Below, piece after piece: positions 1 to 4,959 of a stretch of 12,490 nucleotides of DNA. This stretch comes from Archaeoglobaceae archaeon (GTDB taxonomy: Archaea > Halobacteriota > Archaeoglobi > Archaeoglobales > Archaeoglobaceae). The DNA is taken from contig JALWBF010000211.1 in NCBI GenBank assembly GCA_027016055.1, forward strand, positions 5,582 through 18,071, given 5' to 3'. Below the pieces are notes generated by a model that saw nothing but the letters and a program-made list of their open reading frames with translations, searched no databases and was not told where the DNA came from. Each line of letters begins with the position of its first letter. Positions within the stretch are counted from its first letter, which is position 1. A program made the position numbers and the translations under genes.

Positions 1-1
1 G

Positions 2-382
2 CCTGAGCACTATATCAGGGAGTTCGTCAGATATTTTAACGAGAGAAACGCAACCGGGCTATATGAGTTGTTCTCAGAAAGGGTTAGGTTGAACCATTCG
101 ATTGGAGAGCTTGAAGATGCGTTAAAATTCGCTGAAAAGAACGACATCAAGATCGTTAATTGGAAGATTGTCGGCAGTAGATTTTCGCCCAAAGCCGTCA
201 CCGTAAGCTTTAAGATAATTGAGAAAAACGTAACGAAGAACAAGACGATTACTTTTCCGTTTCTGTATAAGAGATGCAAAACCTATGAAAGGATCATCGT
301 TGACGGTAAAACCGTCAATCACACTGTAATATACTTCGTGGGCTACATCGACGGATGGATAATTAGGGATGTAATTAACTAA
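2..382 (+). CDS. C-terminal part of an uncharacterised protein (5' end outside window)
   Basis: An open frame enters from the left edge and ends at TAA 380-382, giving about 126 visible residues. A TTG at 68 could be read as a start, but the frame is open and protein-like before it (PEHYIREFVRYFNERNATG), so I treat the gene as partial. The visible part begins with an amphipathic helix, YIREFVRYFNERNATGLYEL, and continues with alternating beta-type segments, ending GYIDGWIIRDVIN. This layout is reminiscent of NTF2-like/DUF4878-type domains of small secreted or lipid-anchored proteins, but that is only a resemblance of pattern. Four N-x-S/T sites (NAT, NHS, NVT, NHT) would fit an extracellular, possibly glycosylated protein. 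The N-terminus and any signal peptide lie outside the window. Function unknown. Confidence 0.6.
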   Translation, partial: PEHYIREFVRYFNERNATGLYELFSERVRLNHSIGELEDALKFAEKNDIKIVNWKIVGSRFSPKAVTVSFKIIEKNVTKNKTITFPFLYKRCKTYERIIVDGKTVNHTVIYFVGYIDGWIIRDVIN

Positions 383-398
383 CATACAATCGAAACAG

Positions 399-407
399 CT
401 ATATTTT
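399..407 (+). promoter_or_regulatory. TATA box for the 37-aa membrane protein
   Basis: CTATATTTT is preceded by a purine-rich BRE-like CGAAACAG. Its centre lies about 24 bases before the ATG at 427, the spacing expected for a leaderless archaeal transcript. There is no Shine-Dalgarno sequence before that ATG, which agrees. Confidence 0.5.
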
Positions 408-426
408 CACGAATCAACAGCTTGGC

Positions 427-540
427 ATGAACGACTTCACAGCCGTCTTTCTGGCATCGACTGCAGTGATGATTATAATAGCCCTGCTTTTCCTGCTAAC
501 GCTGAAGAGGGTTATGGATCTCGAGAAGAAGTTATCCTGA
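427..540 (+). CDS. Small single-pass membrane protein (37 aa)
   Basis: ATG 427 to TGA 538-540 encodes a 37-residue protein. A short polar start (MNDFTA) is followed by one hydrophobic segment at about residues 7-26 (VFLASTAVMIIIALLFLLTL) and a charged tail, KRVMDLEKKLS. The positive KR after the segment predicts a cytoplasmic C-terminus. A TATA box at the leaderless distance and the absence of an SD support a real gene with its own promoter. Its last 29 bases overlap the 3' end of the opposite-strand hemK-like gene. Function cannot be deduced; size and topology suit an accessory subunit or membrane-anchoring microprotein. Conservation in relatives would be the deciding evidence. Confidence 0.5.
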   Translation: MNDFTAVFLASTAVMIIIALLFLLTLKRVMDLEKKLS

Positions 541-1057
541 GAGCGTAGAGTTCTTCGAAGAAAAGGCTTCGCTTGGCAGCAATTTTGAAATCGAATCCCC
601 TTTTTTTAATCTCTTTAAATATATACGGAATATTGTAGGATGAAACTATCAGAATTATTCTTCCGTCATCCGCAAGAACATCCCTAACCTCATCCAAAAA
701 TCGAACCATAACTTCGATCCCGTGCTTACCGCCATTCAAAGCCTTCTCGATCCAGTCTCCTATCTTCTCTTCATCGCTTAATTCTAAATAGGGAGGATTA
801 AAAAGGATCAACGTAAATTTCTTCCTAATTCCTTTCGTAAGATCAGTCCTTATAACGTTCAAACCTTTCCTCTTCGCCTCTTTCACTGCATAAGGAGATA
901 TATCGGTTGTAAGCAGAAATCTGCACTTATCTTTGAGCTTTTCGGCGACGTAACCGCTACCGACGCCGACTTCCAAGACATCGTCATCTGGCTTTATCTC
1001 TTTCAAAGCTACTTCCAGCAGAAGTTCGGAATCCTCCTGCGGGGGATAGACTTCCAT
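512..1057 (-). CDS. HemK2/Mtq2-type class I SAM methyltransferase (putative aRF1 glutamine methyltransferase)
   Basis: A 181-residue Rossmann-fold methyltransferase. It begins MEVYPPQEDSELLLE, the PxEDS-type opening of archaeal/eukaryal HemK2 proteins. SAM motif I is VLEVGVGSG (residues 27-35), the acidic residue after strand 2 is in TTDIS (50-54), and the catalytic NPPY is at 87-90, the signature for N-methylation of glutamine or other planar nitrogens. At about 180 residues, without the N-terminal helical domain of bacterial PrmC, it fits Mtq2, which in other organisms works with Trm112 on the GGQ glutamine of class I release factor. I chose ATG 1057 over GTG 1066 because GGTG sits 6 bases upstream as an SD and actually contains the GTG; the GTG directly abuts the ksgA stop. 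It follows ksgA in one operon. The substrate is inferred from family. Confidence 0.85.
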   Translation of the reverse strand: MEVYPPQEDSELLLEVALKEIKPDDDVLEVGVGSGYVAEKLKDKCRFLLTTDISPYAVKEAKRKGLNVIRTDLTKGIRKKFTLILFNPPYLELSDEEKIGDWIEKALNGGKHGIEVMVRFLDEVRDVLADDGRIILIVSSYNIPYIFKEIKKRGFDFKIAAKRSLFFEELYALRITSSRDP

Positions 1058-1066
1058 GATCGGCAC

Positions 1067-1822
1067 CTATTCTAATGAATCTGCTATTTCGGCATAAATT
1101 TCAGGCGGAATTTCCTCGGGTCTTTTCCTCATCAGCTCTTCAGGAACTTCTACCTTAACCCCTTTTTCCTTGCTCCATTCCTCAACTATTTTCCCGAACA
1201 TCTTTCTTCTCTGAGAGAAAGCGAACCTCACAAAATCCTCGAAAACATCCAAGTTCTTAACCTCTATTTCCGGCTTTGGTATTATTCGAACTATTGCAGA
1301 TTCAACCTTGGGTTTCGGCTTAAATGCCGTCGGAGGTATGATGTCCAGTATCTCAGCCCTGCAGTATGCCCTCGCAACGACGCTCAGCCTTCCATACTTC
1401 TTACTTCCCGGCTTGGCTATCAGCCTTTCCGCAAACTCCTTCTGATACGTAACAACCGCAAGCTTGAAATCGTGCTTTAGCAGTTTGAAAGTGAGCGGGG
1501 ATGAAATCTGATACGGAATGTTCGCAACGAACTTGTCGAATTCCGGAAATTCGACCTTAAGAGCATCTCCGTGGATCAGAACGAATCTTCCGGATTTTAT
1601 ATCATCCTCGAACCTCTTCTGAAGGTATCTGACTAATCTTCCGTCGAGCTCTATGCCGTAAACCTTCTCAACGCTCTTGAGCAGTAACCTCGTAAGCCTT
1701 CCCGTTCCGCATCCGACTTCGAGCACGACATCGTCAAAGCTGAGTTCGGCATACCTCACTATTTTATGCAGGAATCTTCTGCTTACAAGGACGTGCTGAC
1801 CCCTCGACTTAAGGAGTTTCAT
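1067..1822 (-). CDS. ksgA: 16S rRNA dimethyladenosine transferase RsmA/KsgA (Dim1 family)
   Basis: A 251-residue enzyme that transfers four methyl groups from SAM to the two adjacent adenines in the 3'-terminal helix of 16S rRNA during small-subunit maturation. Family hallmarks: N-terminal KSRGQHVLVSRRFLHKIV (cf. K..GQ.FL....), motif I VLEVGCGTGRLT at about residues 33-44, the ribose-binding acidic residue in YGIELD (55-60), motif GDAL (85-88) and the catalytic NIPYQISSP (101-109). The C-terminal helical domain ends in the FSQRRKM stretch that is typical of the family. Length matches archaeal members. The ATG at 1822 lies about 27 bases from a TATA box, consistent with a leaderless or nearly leaderless mRNA, and the hemK-like gene follows directly. 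Confidence 0.96.
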   Translation of the reverse strand: MKLLKSRGQHVLVSRRFLHKIVRYAELSFDDVVLEVGCGTGRLTRLLLKSVEKVYGIELDGRLVRYLQKRFEDDIKSGRFVLIHGDALKVEFPEFDKFVANIPYQISSPLTFKLLKHDFKLAVVTYQKEFAERLIAKPGSKKYGRLSVVARAYCRAEILDIIPPTAFKPKPKVESAIVRIIPKPEIEVKNLDVFEDFVRFAFSQRRKMFGKIVEEWSKEKGVKVEVPEELMRKRPEEIPPEIYAEIADSLE

Positions 1823-1845
1823 TGTCCTACATACATCGGATGTCC

Positions 1846-1852
1846 AAATATA
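1846..1852 (-). promoter_or_regulatory. TATA box of the ksgA-hemK operon
   Basis: On the minus strand the sequence reads AAAACGTATATTTGG; the core TATATTT is centred about 27 bases upstream of the ksgA ATG, as expected for archaeal TBP/TFB initiation at or just before the start codon. Confidence 0.5.
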
Positions 1853-1855
1853 CGT

Positions 1856-2056
1856 TTTGACAGATATTTTTGTTCATCTACGGATATCGCTCATTAGCAC
1901 TGTCTTGTGTTATTACCCGTGCTAAATGCATGTAATAATTGAAATTATAAAAATTCTTAATATTGTATTATACTACAGTTTAGCTCATTAGAAGCTGGGC
2001 AATTATTCTTTTTCTTTCCTTTTGAATTTCTTTAAGTCTTTTGAATAAATTCGTTT
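1856..2056. other. AT-rich intergenic region left of the tnpB remnant
   Basis: No convincing gene on either strand. It holds a loose inverted repeat TTATTAC/GTAATAA (1910-1916 and 1932-1938) and a direct repeat GCTCATTAG (1889-1897 and 1983-1991). The left boundary of the adjacent transposon remnant probably lies here, but I cannot place it from sequence alone. Confidence 0.4.
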
Positions 2057-2062
2057 AAAAAG

Positions 2063-2070
2063 CTTAAATA
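2063..2070 (+). promoter_or_regulatory. TATA box of the small ORF/tnpB unit
   Basis: AAAAAG (BRE-like) followed by CTTAAATA, centred about 28 bases before the ATG at 2095, with no SD before that ATG. It looks like an intact leaderless promoter, which matters because the gene downstream of the small ORF is broken. Confidence 0.5.
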
Positions 2071-2094
2071 CTCTAAAAGCCCCATATAGAGTTA

Positions 2095-2226
2095 ATGGTA
2101 AAGAAGTTAACGATATCGGATGAAGCGTATTGGAAGTTAATGGAGGTTAAGGTTAAGCTTAGATGTGAGACTTGGGAAGAATTTGCGGATAAGATTCATA
2201 AAATGGTGTTTGATGAAAAAGAGTGA
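2095..2226 (+). CDS. 43-aa tnpB-associated small protein, antitoxin/RHH-like
   Basis: ATG 2095 to TGA 2224-2226 encodes 43 residues. It starts MVKKLTISDEAYWKLMEVK and continues VKLRCETWEEFADKIHKMVF. A short basic beta-type strand (KKLTIS) followed by two helices (DEAYWKLMEVKVK and TWEEFADKIHKMVFD) resembles a minimal ribbon-helix-helix or VapB-type antitoxin fold. Its stop codon overlaps the GTG of tnpB by four bases (GTGA), indicating translational coupling. From memory, small ORFs of this kind precede tnpB in several archaeal elements, so it is probably part of the transposon cargo, perhaps an autoregulator. It looks undamaged and retains a promoter. The function is inferred; DNA binding is not shown by the sequence. 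Confidence 0.6.
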   Translation: MVKKLTISDEAYWKLMEVKVKLRCETWEEFADKIHKMVFDEKE

Positions 2227-2753
2227 ATAAGTTTAGGCTAAGACCAACGAAGGAGCGGGAGAAGGTTTTGCTTAGTCTGTGCGAGATGTCATCGGTATTA
2301 TGGAACAAGCTGAACTACGTTAGAGGACAAGCGTTTTTCGAAGGGAATTGTTACAGATAAATCCATATTGGTGGTATTGGACTACGAAAATACCATATTA
2401 TCAATCGATAGCTATGAAAATGAATAAACGCTACACAACGAAAAGAATCAGAAAATACTATCGAAAAAGACGGCTTAGGTTTAGACATGCTCAATACAAT
2501 TATACACAAATTCGTTAAGCTCTGCTACGAGAAGGAAGTAAGTGAAATTGTTGTTGGAGATGCTAGCGAAATAAGAGAGAACAATGATAAAAACGCTAAA
2601 ATTAAAGAGAATTATACGTCGTCGGTTTGTCCAAGATGCGGTTCAAAGGGCAAAAGAATAACAAGAGGGTCGTTCTACTGTCCTAAATGCAACCAAATAA
2701 TGAACGCTGATGTTGTGGGTTGTTTGAACATCGCTAAAAAGTGTAAAGCATAA
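2223..2753 (+). pseudogene. tnpB: Degraded tnpB (RNA-guided nuclease of IS200/IS605), with frame change and deletions
   Basis: Three pieces of one TnpB are visible. Piece 1 (GTG 2223 to TAA 2358-2360) has the N-terminus KFRLRPTKEREKVLLSLCEM and ends after 45 codons. Piece 2 (about 2354-2490, another frame) reads KIPYYQSIAMKMNKRY and YYRKRRLRFRHA, the basic region before the nuclease core. Piece 3 (about 2487-2753, original frame) reads NTIIHKFVKLCYEKEVSEIVVGD, then YTSSVCPRCGSKGKRI, YCPKCNQ and NADVVGCLNIAKK, i.e. the zinc finger (CPxC...CPxC) and the last RuvC motif with its Asp. A full TnpB has roughly 400 residues. The RuvC-I region is missing between pieces 1 and 2, and the segment normally joining NDKN to YTSS, which carries the RuvC-II Glu, is also gone. 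The protein cannot be an active nuclease. Confidence 0.85.
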
Positions 2754-2779
2754 TCCCGAACCCCAGCTGGGGTGGGGAT
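2753..2779 (+). other. GC-rich hairpin immediately after tnpB
   Basis: ATCCC-GA-ACCCCAG/CTGGGGT-G-GGGAT: a perfect 14-base palindrome (2760-2773) extended by a five-pair outer stem across a small internal loop. It begins at the last base of the tnpB stop. Together with the next two hairpins it is the likely right-end/omega-RNA structural region of the element. Confidence 0.6.
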
Positions 2780-2782
2780 AAC

Positions 2783-2800
2783 GGGGTGCTGGCACACCCC
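2783..2800 (+). other. Second right-end hairpin
   Basis: GGGGTG, loop CTGGCA, CACCCC: a six-pair stem located 3 bases after the first hairpin. Confidence 0.5.
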
Positions 2801-2802
2801 AC

Positions 2803-2823
2803 AGTCCTCCGTATCGGAGGACT
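2803..2823 (+). other. Third right-end hairpin, perfect nine-pair stem
   Basis: AGTCCTCCG, loop TAT, CGGAGGACT. The stem is perfect and lies 2 bases after the second hairpin. It is the most likely terminal structure of the IS right end; a matching transcript would have a three-stem scaffold followed by flanking sequence acting as guide. Confidence 0.6.
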
Positions 2824-2934
2824 GCAAACATTCGTTACTCCCAATGATTATATAAAATCTTACTTTTTAGCACTGCACAAAATCCCTGAAATTTTCCATG
2901 CTCACTTAAGGAACAGATTGAGCAATGATAGTCA

Positions 2935-2960
2935 TTATAGTTATAGTTGTTATAGTTATG
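2935..2960. repeat. Short imperfect TTATAG repeat
   Basis: TTATAG occurs twice in tandem, then TTG, then TTATAG and TTATG. It is a low-complexity AT-rich tract just upstream of the promoter of the next gene. Function, if any, unknown. Confidence 0.5.
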
Positions 2961-2979
2961 TTCAATATATCGTAATTTC

Positions 2980-2988
2980 TAAAATATG
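2980..2988 (+). promoter_or_regulatory. TATA box for the small membrane protein at 3010
   Basis: TAAAATATG is centred about 26 bases before ATG 3010. This placement argues for ATG 3010, not ATG 2986, because 2986 lies inside the box itself. Confidence 0.4.
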
Positions 2989-3009
2989 TTTATTTACTTT
3001 AAGTTTAAG

Positions 3010-3393
3010 ATGGAGAAGGGTTTTATCGTTATGATTCTAGCGAACATCTTTAATATCACCGATTTAGTGACGACCATCTATGCTGTTAACGTGTTGGGAT
3101 TCAAGGAGATAAACGTCTACGTAGATATGATTCTTAGGAGCAATCTCTTGCTTTATGTTGCGTTTAAGATCGGTTCCCTGATTGCGCTATCGTTCGTTTA
3201 CGTATTATCCTTGAGAAGTCGGCATCCTTTTGTTATTGGTGTAAACAGGGGGTGTGTTATCAGTTTTTGCATGATGTGTTTTGTTCTCGGGTTGGCATCT
3301 GTTTTGAATGCTTGTCAGATTTTGTTCGGAGAAAACGTGACACCCGTTCTGCTTTACGTGGCCAAGATAATTCCAACGTTAAAAGTTATTTAA
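3010..3393 (+). CDS. Small multi-pass membrane protein, DUF5658-like
   Basis: A 127-residue hydrophobic protein. I chose ATG 3010 (MEKGFIVMILANIFN) because a TATA box lies at leaderless distance from it; an upstream in-frame ATG at 2986 overlaps that box. Hydrophobic segments lie at about residues 5-30, 42-67, 72-102 and 108-124. The first carries NIFNITDLVTTIYAV, followed by GFKEINVYVD. An N..D..TT pattern followed by G..E.N resembles small archaeal/bacterial DUF5658 membrane proteins, whose function is unknown. It stands alone between the transposon remnant and the tRNA gene, convergent with the tRNA. The DUF assignment is from pattern memory and is tentative; the membrane prediction is firm. 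Confidence 0.6.
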   Translation: MEKGFIVMILANIFNITDLVTTIYAVNVLGFKEINVYVDMILRSNLLLYVAFKIGSLIALSFVYVLSLRSRHPFVIGVNRGCVISFCMMCFVLGLASVLNACQILFGENVTPVLLYVAKIIPTLKVI

Positions 3394-3402
3394 AATAATT
3401 AG

Positions 3403-3475
3403 CGCCGCCGCCAGGATTCGAACCTGGGACCATCGGCTTAACAGGCCGACGCTCTACCAGCTAAGCTACGGCGGC
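3403..3475 (-). tRNA. tRNA-Asn (anticodon GTT)
   Basis: A 73-base cloverleaf on the minus strand. The acceptor stem is GCCGCCG paired with CGGCGGC, with discriminator G. The D arm contains TAGCTTAGCTGGTAGAGC. The anticodon arm is TCGGC-CTGTTAA-GCCGA, giving anticodon GTT. The T arm is CCAGG-TTCGAAT-CCTGG. All stems pair perfectly. No CCA is encoded (CTA follows), as is common in archaea, and no intron is present in the anticodon loop. A TATA-like TTTAAAT sits about 30 bases upstream of the 5' end, so it can be transcribed independently of the same-strand operon before it. Confidence 0.97.
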
Positions 3476-3500
3476 TCGAATTGTTTATTATATGCATGTG

Positions 3501-3509
3501 CATTTAAAT
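3501..3509 (-). promoter_or_regulatory. TATA box of tRNA-Asn, overlapping the upstream stop codon
   Basis: The minus strand reads GATTTAAATG about 30 bases before the mature tRNA 5' end. The TAA stop of the beta-helix gene (3504-3506) lies within this box. A second AT-rich ATATAATA at 3485-3493 is closer and would start inside the tRNA, so I prefer the first. Confidence 0.45.
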
Positions 3510-3914
3510 CTTACTCTCGGTAGCTATGATCCTTCTCGCATTAAGTTTGCCGAGCTTGGAAGCTCCGTCGACCAGTATCGATTCATCCGCTTCAACAACA
3601 CCTATCACCGAACCGCTCGATATCCTAACGTTCTTAGCTTTAACAGCGTAACCCACGCATTTATCCTGAATGAAAACGTCCTCCTCAGCTATTATAGACC
3701 TAAATTTAGTGTATGCTCCGATTACAGCCCTTCTGCATATTATATCCCCGCTTACGATGCAACCCTTTGCCAAGTAAACCTCATCCGCCTCGATGTTTCC
3801 CCAGAAGTTGGTAAACATCCCGGCAACAACCCTTCCGTTGAATCTCAAATGCCTAACGACCACACCATCCTTTTTTATTATCAAAACACCCTTAGATCTG
3901 TCCACCTTGAACAT
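3504..3914 (-). CDS. Beta-helix (bactofilin-like) protein
   Basis: A 136-residue protein starting MFKVDRSKGVLII. ATG 3914 was chosen because AGGTGATC, a strong archaeal SD, ends 3 bases upstream; a longer open frame extends to 4043 but overlaps the PUA gene. The sequence is almost entirely short beta strands with recurring V/I every second residue: GNIEADEVYLAKGCIVSGD, AVIGAYTKF, SIIAEEDVFIQDK, VKAKNVRISSGSVIG, VEADESILVDG. Such a regular beta-arch repeat fits a small right-handed beta-helix like bactofilins (polymer-forming cytoskeletal proteins) or the gamma-carbonic-anhydrase/transferase class. I see no catalytic histidine triad and no transmembrane segment. It is the last gene of the operon, starting 4 bases after the PUA gene stop. 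Role unknown. Confidence 0.7.
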   Translation of the reverse strand: MFKVDRSKGVLIIKKDGVVVRHLRFNGRVVAGMFTNFWGNIEADEVYLAKGCIVSGDIICRRAVIGAYTKFRSIIAEEDVFIQDKCVGYAVKAKNVRISSGSVIGVVEADESILVDGASKLGKLNARRIIATESKI

Positions 3915-3918
3915 GCGA

Positions 3919-4395
3919 TCACCTCTTGAGCCTTTTAACACCCTGCCTGACGGAAACGGCAACACCCCTATTGAACTCGAGCATCTCCTTAGCGGATAAA
4001 ATTGCTCTTCCGGTTGCCAGTAGATTATCATCCTCGTCAACAACTATAACCTCATCGTTAGCCCTTATGCTCGGATCGACATCCACAACGTGCTTAGCAA
4101 ACACGCTTCTACCTTCGGCAATAAACTCCGCAACATCCTTAAGCACGACGACCCTAAGCTTGGGATACTCGAAAGCCTCGTGAAGTCTTCTGGCACCTTC
4201 AATGCTTAACGTGAACCAGCCCGAATCCGCTTTGAGCGTAGCAATTCTAACTCCACCGTCCTTTATCTGCCTTATCCTCCCCGTCGTCGGCGAGAGGACG
4301 AACTTGCAAGTTTCGGGAAAAAGAACCCTTCCGGCTCCTCTACCGAATTGGTAATCGGCTATAACTCTGACTGTTCTCAGCATCTTATCTTCCAT
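3919..4395 (-). CDS. Standalone TGT C2-like + PUA domain RNA-binding protein
   Basis: A 158-residue protein. Residues about 6-75 (VRVIADYQFGRGAG, KFVLSPTTGRIRQI, SGWFTLSIEGARRL) resemble the C2 domain, and residues about 79-152 (RVVVLKDVAEFIAEGRSVFA, DEVIVVDEDDNLLATGRA, RGVAVSVRQG) form a PUA domain. These are the C-terminal modules of archaeal tRNA-guanine transglycosylase/ArcS, which bind tRNA and expose position 15. The catalytic TGT barrel is absent, so this is an RNA-binding protein or a partner subunit, not an archaeosine enzyme on its own. The start at ATG 4395 overlaps the upstream stop by 11 bases and has GGAGGG 9 bases before it; an in-frame ATG at 4383 is an alternative. The exact partner RNA is unknown. 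Confidence 0.82.
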   Translation of the reverse strand: MEDKMLRTVRVIADYQFGRGAGRVLFPETCKFVLSPTTGRIRQIKDGGVRIATLKADSGWFTLSIEGARRLHEAFEYPKLRVVVLKDVAEFIAEGRSVFAKHVVDVDPSIRANDEVIVVDEDDNLLATGRAILSAKEMLEFNRGVAVSVRQGVKRLKR

Positions 4396-4924
4396 ACCTC
4401 CTTTCCCTCCTCTGAAATTCCCTCAGACATCTTAAAAAATCTACGTATCTGAAGCTCTTCCAGTCCATATCTATAAAGTATAGCTCGCTGTATATGCTCT
4501 GCCAGATCAAAAATTCCGGAATCTCCTCACCGGCTTTAACTATCAAATCAGGTGAACTCTTAATTTTGAGAAATCTCTCCACATCGTGTTCGTCAACCTT
4601 ATTCGGATCGATCTCACCCGATTTAACGAGCTTGGCTAATTCCTTAACGGCATCGGTAATCTCATCCTTACCCCCGTAACCTTCGATCAGATTTAGCGTT
4701 ATGCTTCCGACCTTCTTGGACTGTATATTCTTCTTCTCCCCTCTAAAGCAGACTGTAACCTCTTTAACTTTAAATTTTTCACACCACTTTAAAAAATTTT
4801 TCAAACCGTTTTCAATAAAATCGTTATCGGCAACTATCATTATATGCTTCGGAATTTTTCCAGATGAAAGCTCCCTTTCAAGCTTTCTCTCGTAGATTTT
4901 TTTTATAAATTCGATCATCGACAC
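4385..4924 (-). CDS. Cis-prenyltransferase (UppS family) homologue lacking catalytic motifs; possible NgBR-like accessory subunit
   Basis: A 179-residue protein, shorter than the 230-260 usual for UppS. The C-terminal half is clearly family-like: GYGGKDEITDAVKELAKLV (cf. NYGGR.EI), FLIWQSIYSELYFID, then FRYVDFLRCLREFQRRERRYG. The active-site parts are degenerate: PKHIMIVADNDFIENG replaces PKHxAIIMDGNxRWA, and KAGEEIPEFL replaces RTSGExRLSNFL, so the arginines that hold isopentenyl diphosphate are missing. It keeps the terminal RxG (RYG, 176-178), a hallmark of the non-catalytic Nus1/NgBR partner of heteromeric enzymes; such heteromers are known in archaea (Methanosarcina mazei). I infer an accessory subunit for glycosyl-carrier polyprenyl synthesis, with the catalytic partner elsewhere. 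The start is GTG 4924 (TATA 23 bases upstream) or ATG 4918. First gene of the operon. Confidence 0.8.
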   Translation of the reverse strand: MSMIEFIKKIYERKLERELSSGKIPKHIMIVADNDFIENGLKNFLKWCEKFKVKEVTVCFRGEKKNIQSKKVGSITLNLIEGYGGKDEITDAVKELAKLVKSGEIDPNKVDEHDVERFLKIKSSPDLIVKAGEEIPEFLIWQSIYSELYFIDMDWKSFRYVDFLRCLREFQRRERRYGR

Positions 4925-4927
4925 AAA

Positions 4928-4936
4928 TTTTTAAAA
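4928..4936 (+). promoter_or_regulatory. TATA box of the DUF92 gene
   Basis: TTTTTAAAA is centred about 28 bases before ATG 4960, and there is no SD, so the transcript is probably leaderless. It lies inside the initiation region of the divergent promoter. Confidence 0.5.
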
Positions 4937-4942
4937 GCATGG

Positions 4943-4951
4943 TTAATTAAA
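4943..4951 (-). promoter_or_regulatory. TATA box of the divergent cis-prenyltransferase-like operon
   Basis: The minus strand reads GCAAAGGTTTAATTAACC. The box TTTAATTAA is centred about 23 bases before GTG 4924 (29 before ATG 4918), with a purine-rich BRE-like element upstream. It sits between the opposite TATA box and the opposite start codon. Confidence 0.5.
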
Positions 4952-4959
4952 CCTTTGCA

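Larger units (their letters stand above)
2095..2823 (+). mobile_element. Decayed IS200/IS605-family (tnpB-only type) element
   Basis: The stretch contains an intact small ORF, a tnpB with frame changes and internal deletions, and a run of hairpins directly after the tnpB stop, the usual place for the right end and the omega-RNA scaffold. No tnpA (Y1 transposase) is present, so the element could not move by itself. The limits given run from the small ORF start to the last hairpin; the true left and right ends are uncertain by up to a few hundred bases and no target duplication is expected for this family. Confidence 0.7.

Noticed and set aside
1910..1938. Inverted repeat TTATTAC/GTAATAA as IS left-end hairpin or operator
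   Set aside because: The arms are short and AT-only with a 15-base loop; there is no independent support.
1889..1991. GCTCATTAG direct repeat (94 bases apart) as transposon target duplication or regulatory repeat
   Set aside because: Both copies lie on the same side of the element, IS200/IS605 elements do not make target duplications, and a nine-base AT-rich match can arise by chance.
2643..2831. - strand open frame across the tnpB end and hairpins
   Set aside because: It runs through the structured right end of the element and has no protein-like features.
2935..2960. TTATAG repeats as CRISPR or origin iterons
   Set aside because: There are only three units of six bases with no spacers and no replication gene nearby; simple low-complexity sequence. 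No CRISPR array is visible anywhere in the window.
3492..3929. + strand open frame of 145 codons over the beta-helix gene
   Set aside because: It is antisense to a gene with a strong SD and regular beta-repeat protein; no promoter or recognisable protein pattern.
3915..4043. N-terminal extension of the beta-helix gene
   Set aside because: The extension lies wholly within the PUA gene, has low-quality composition, and a strong GGTGATC SD marks ATG 3914 as the start.
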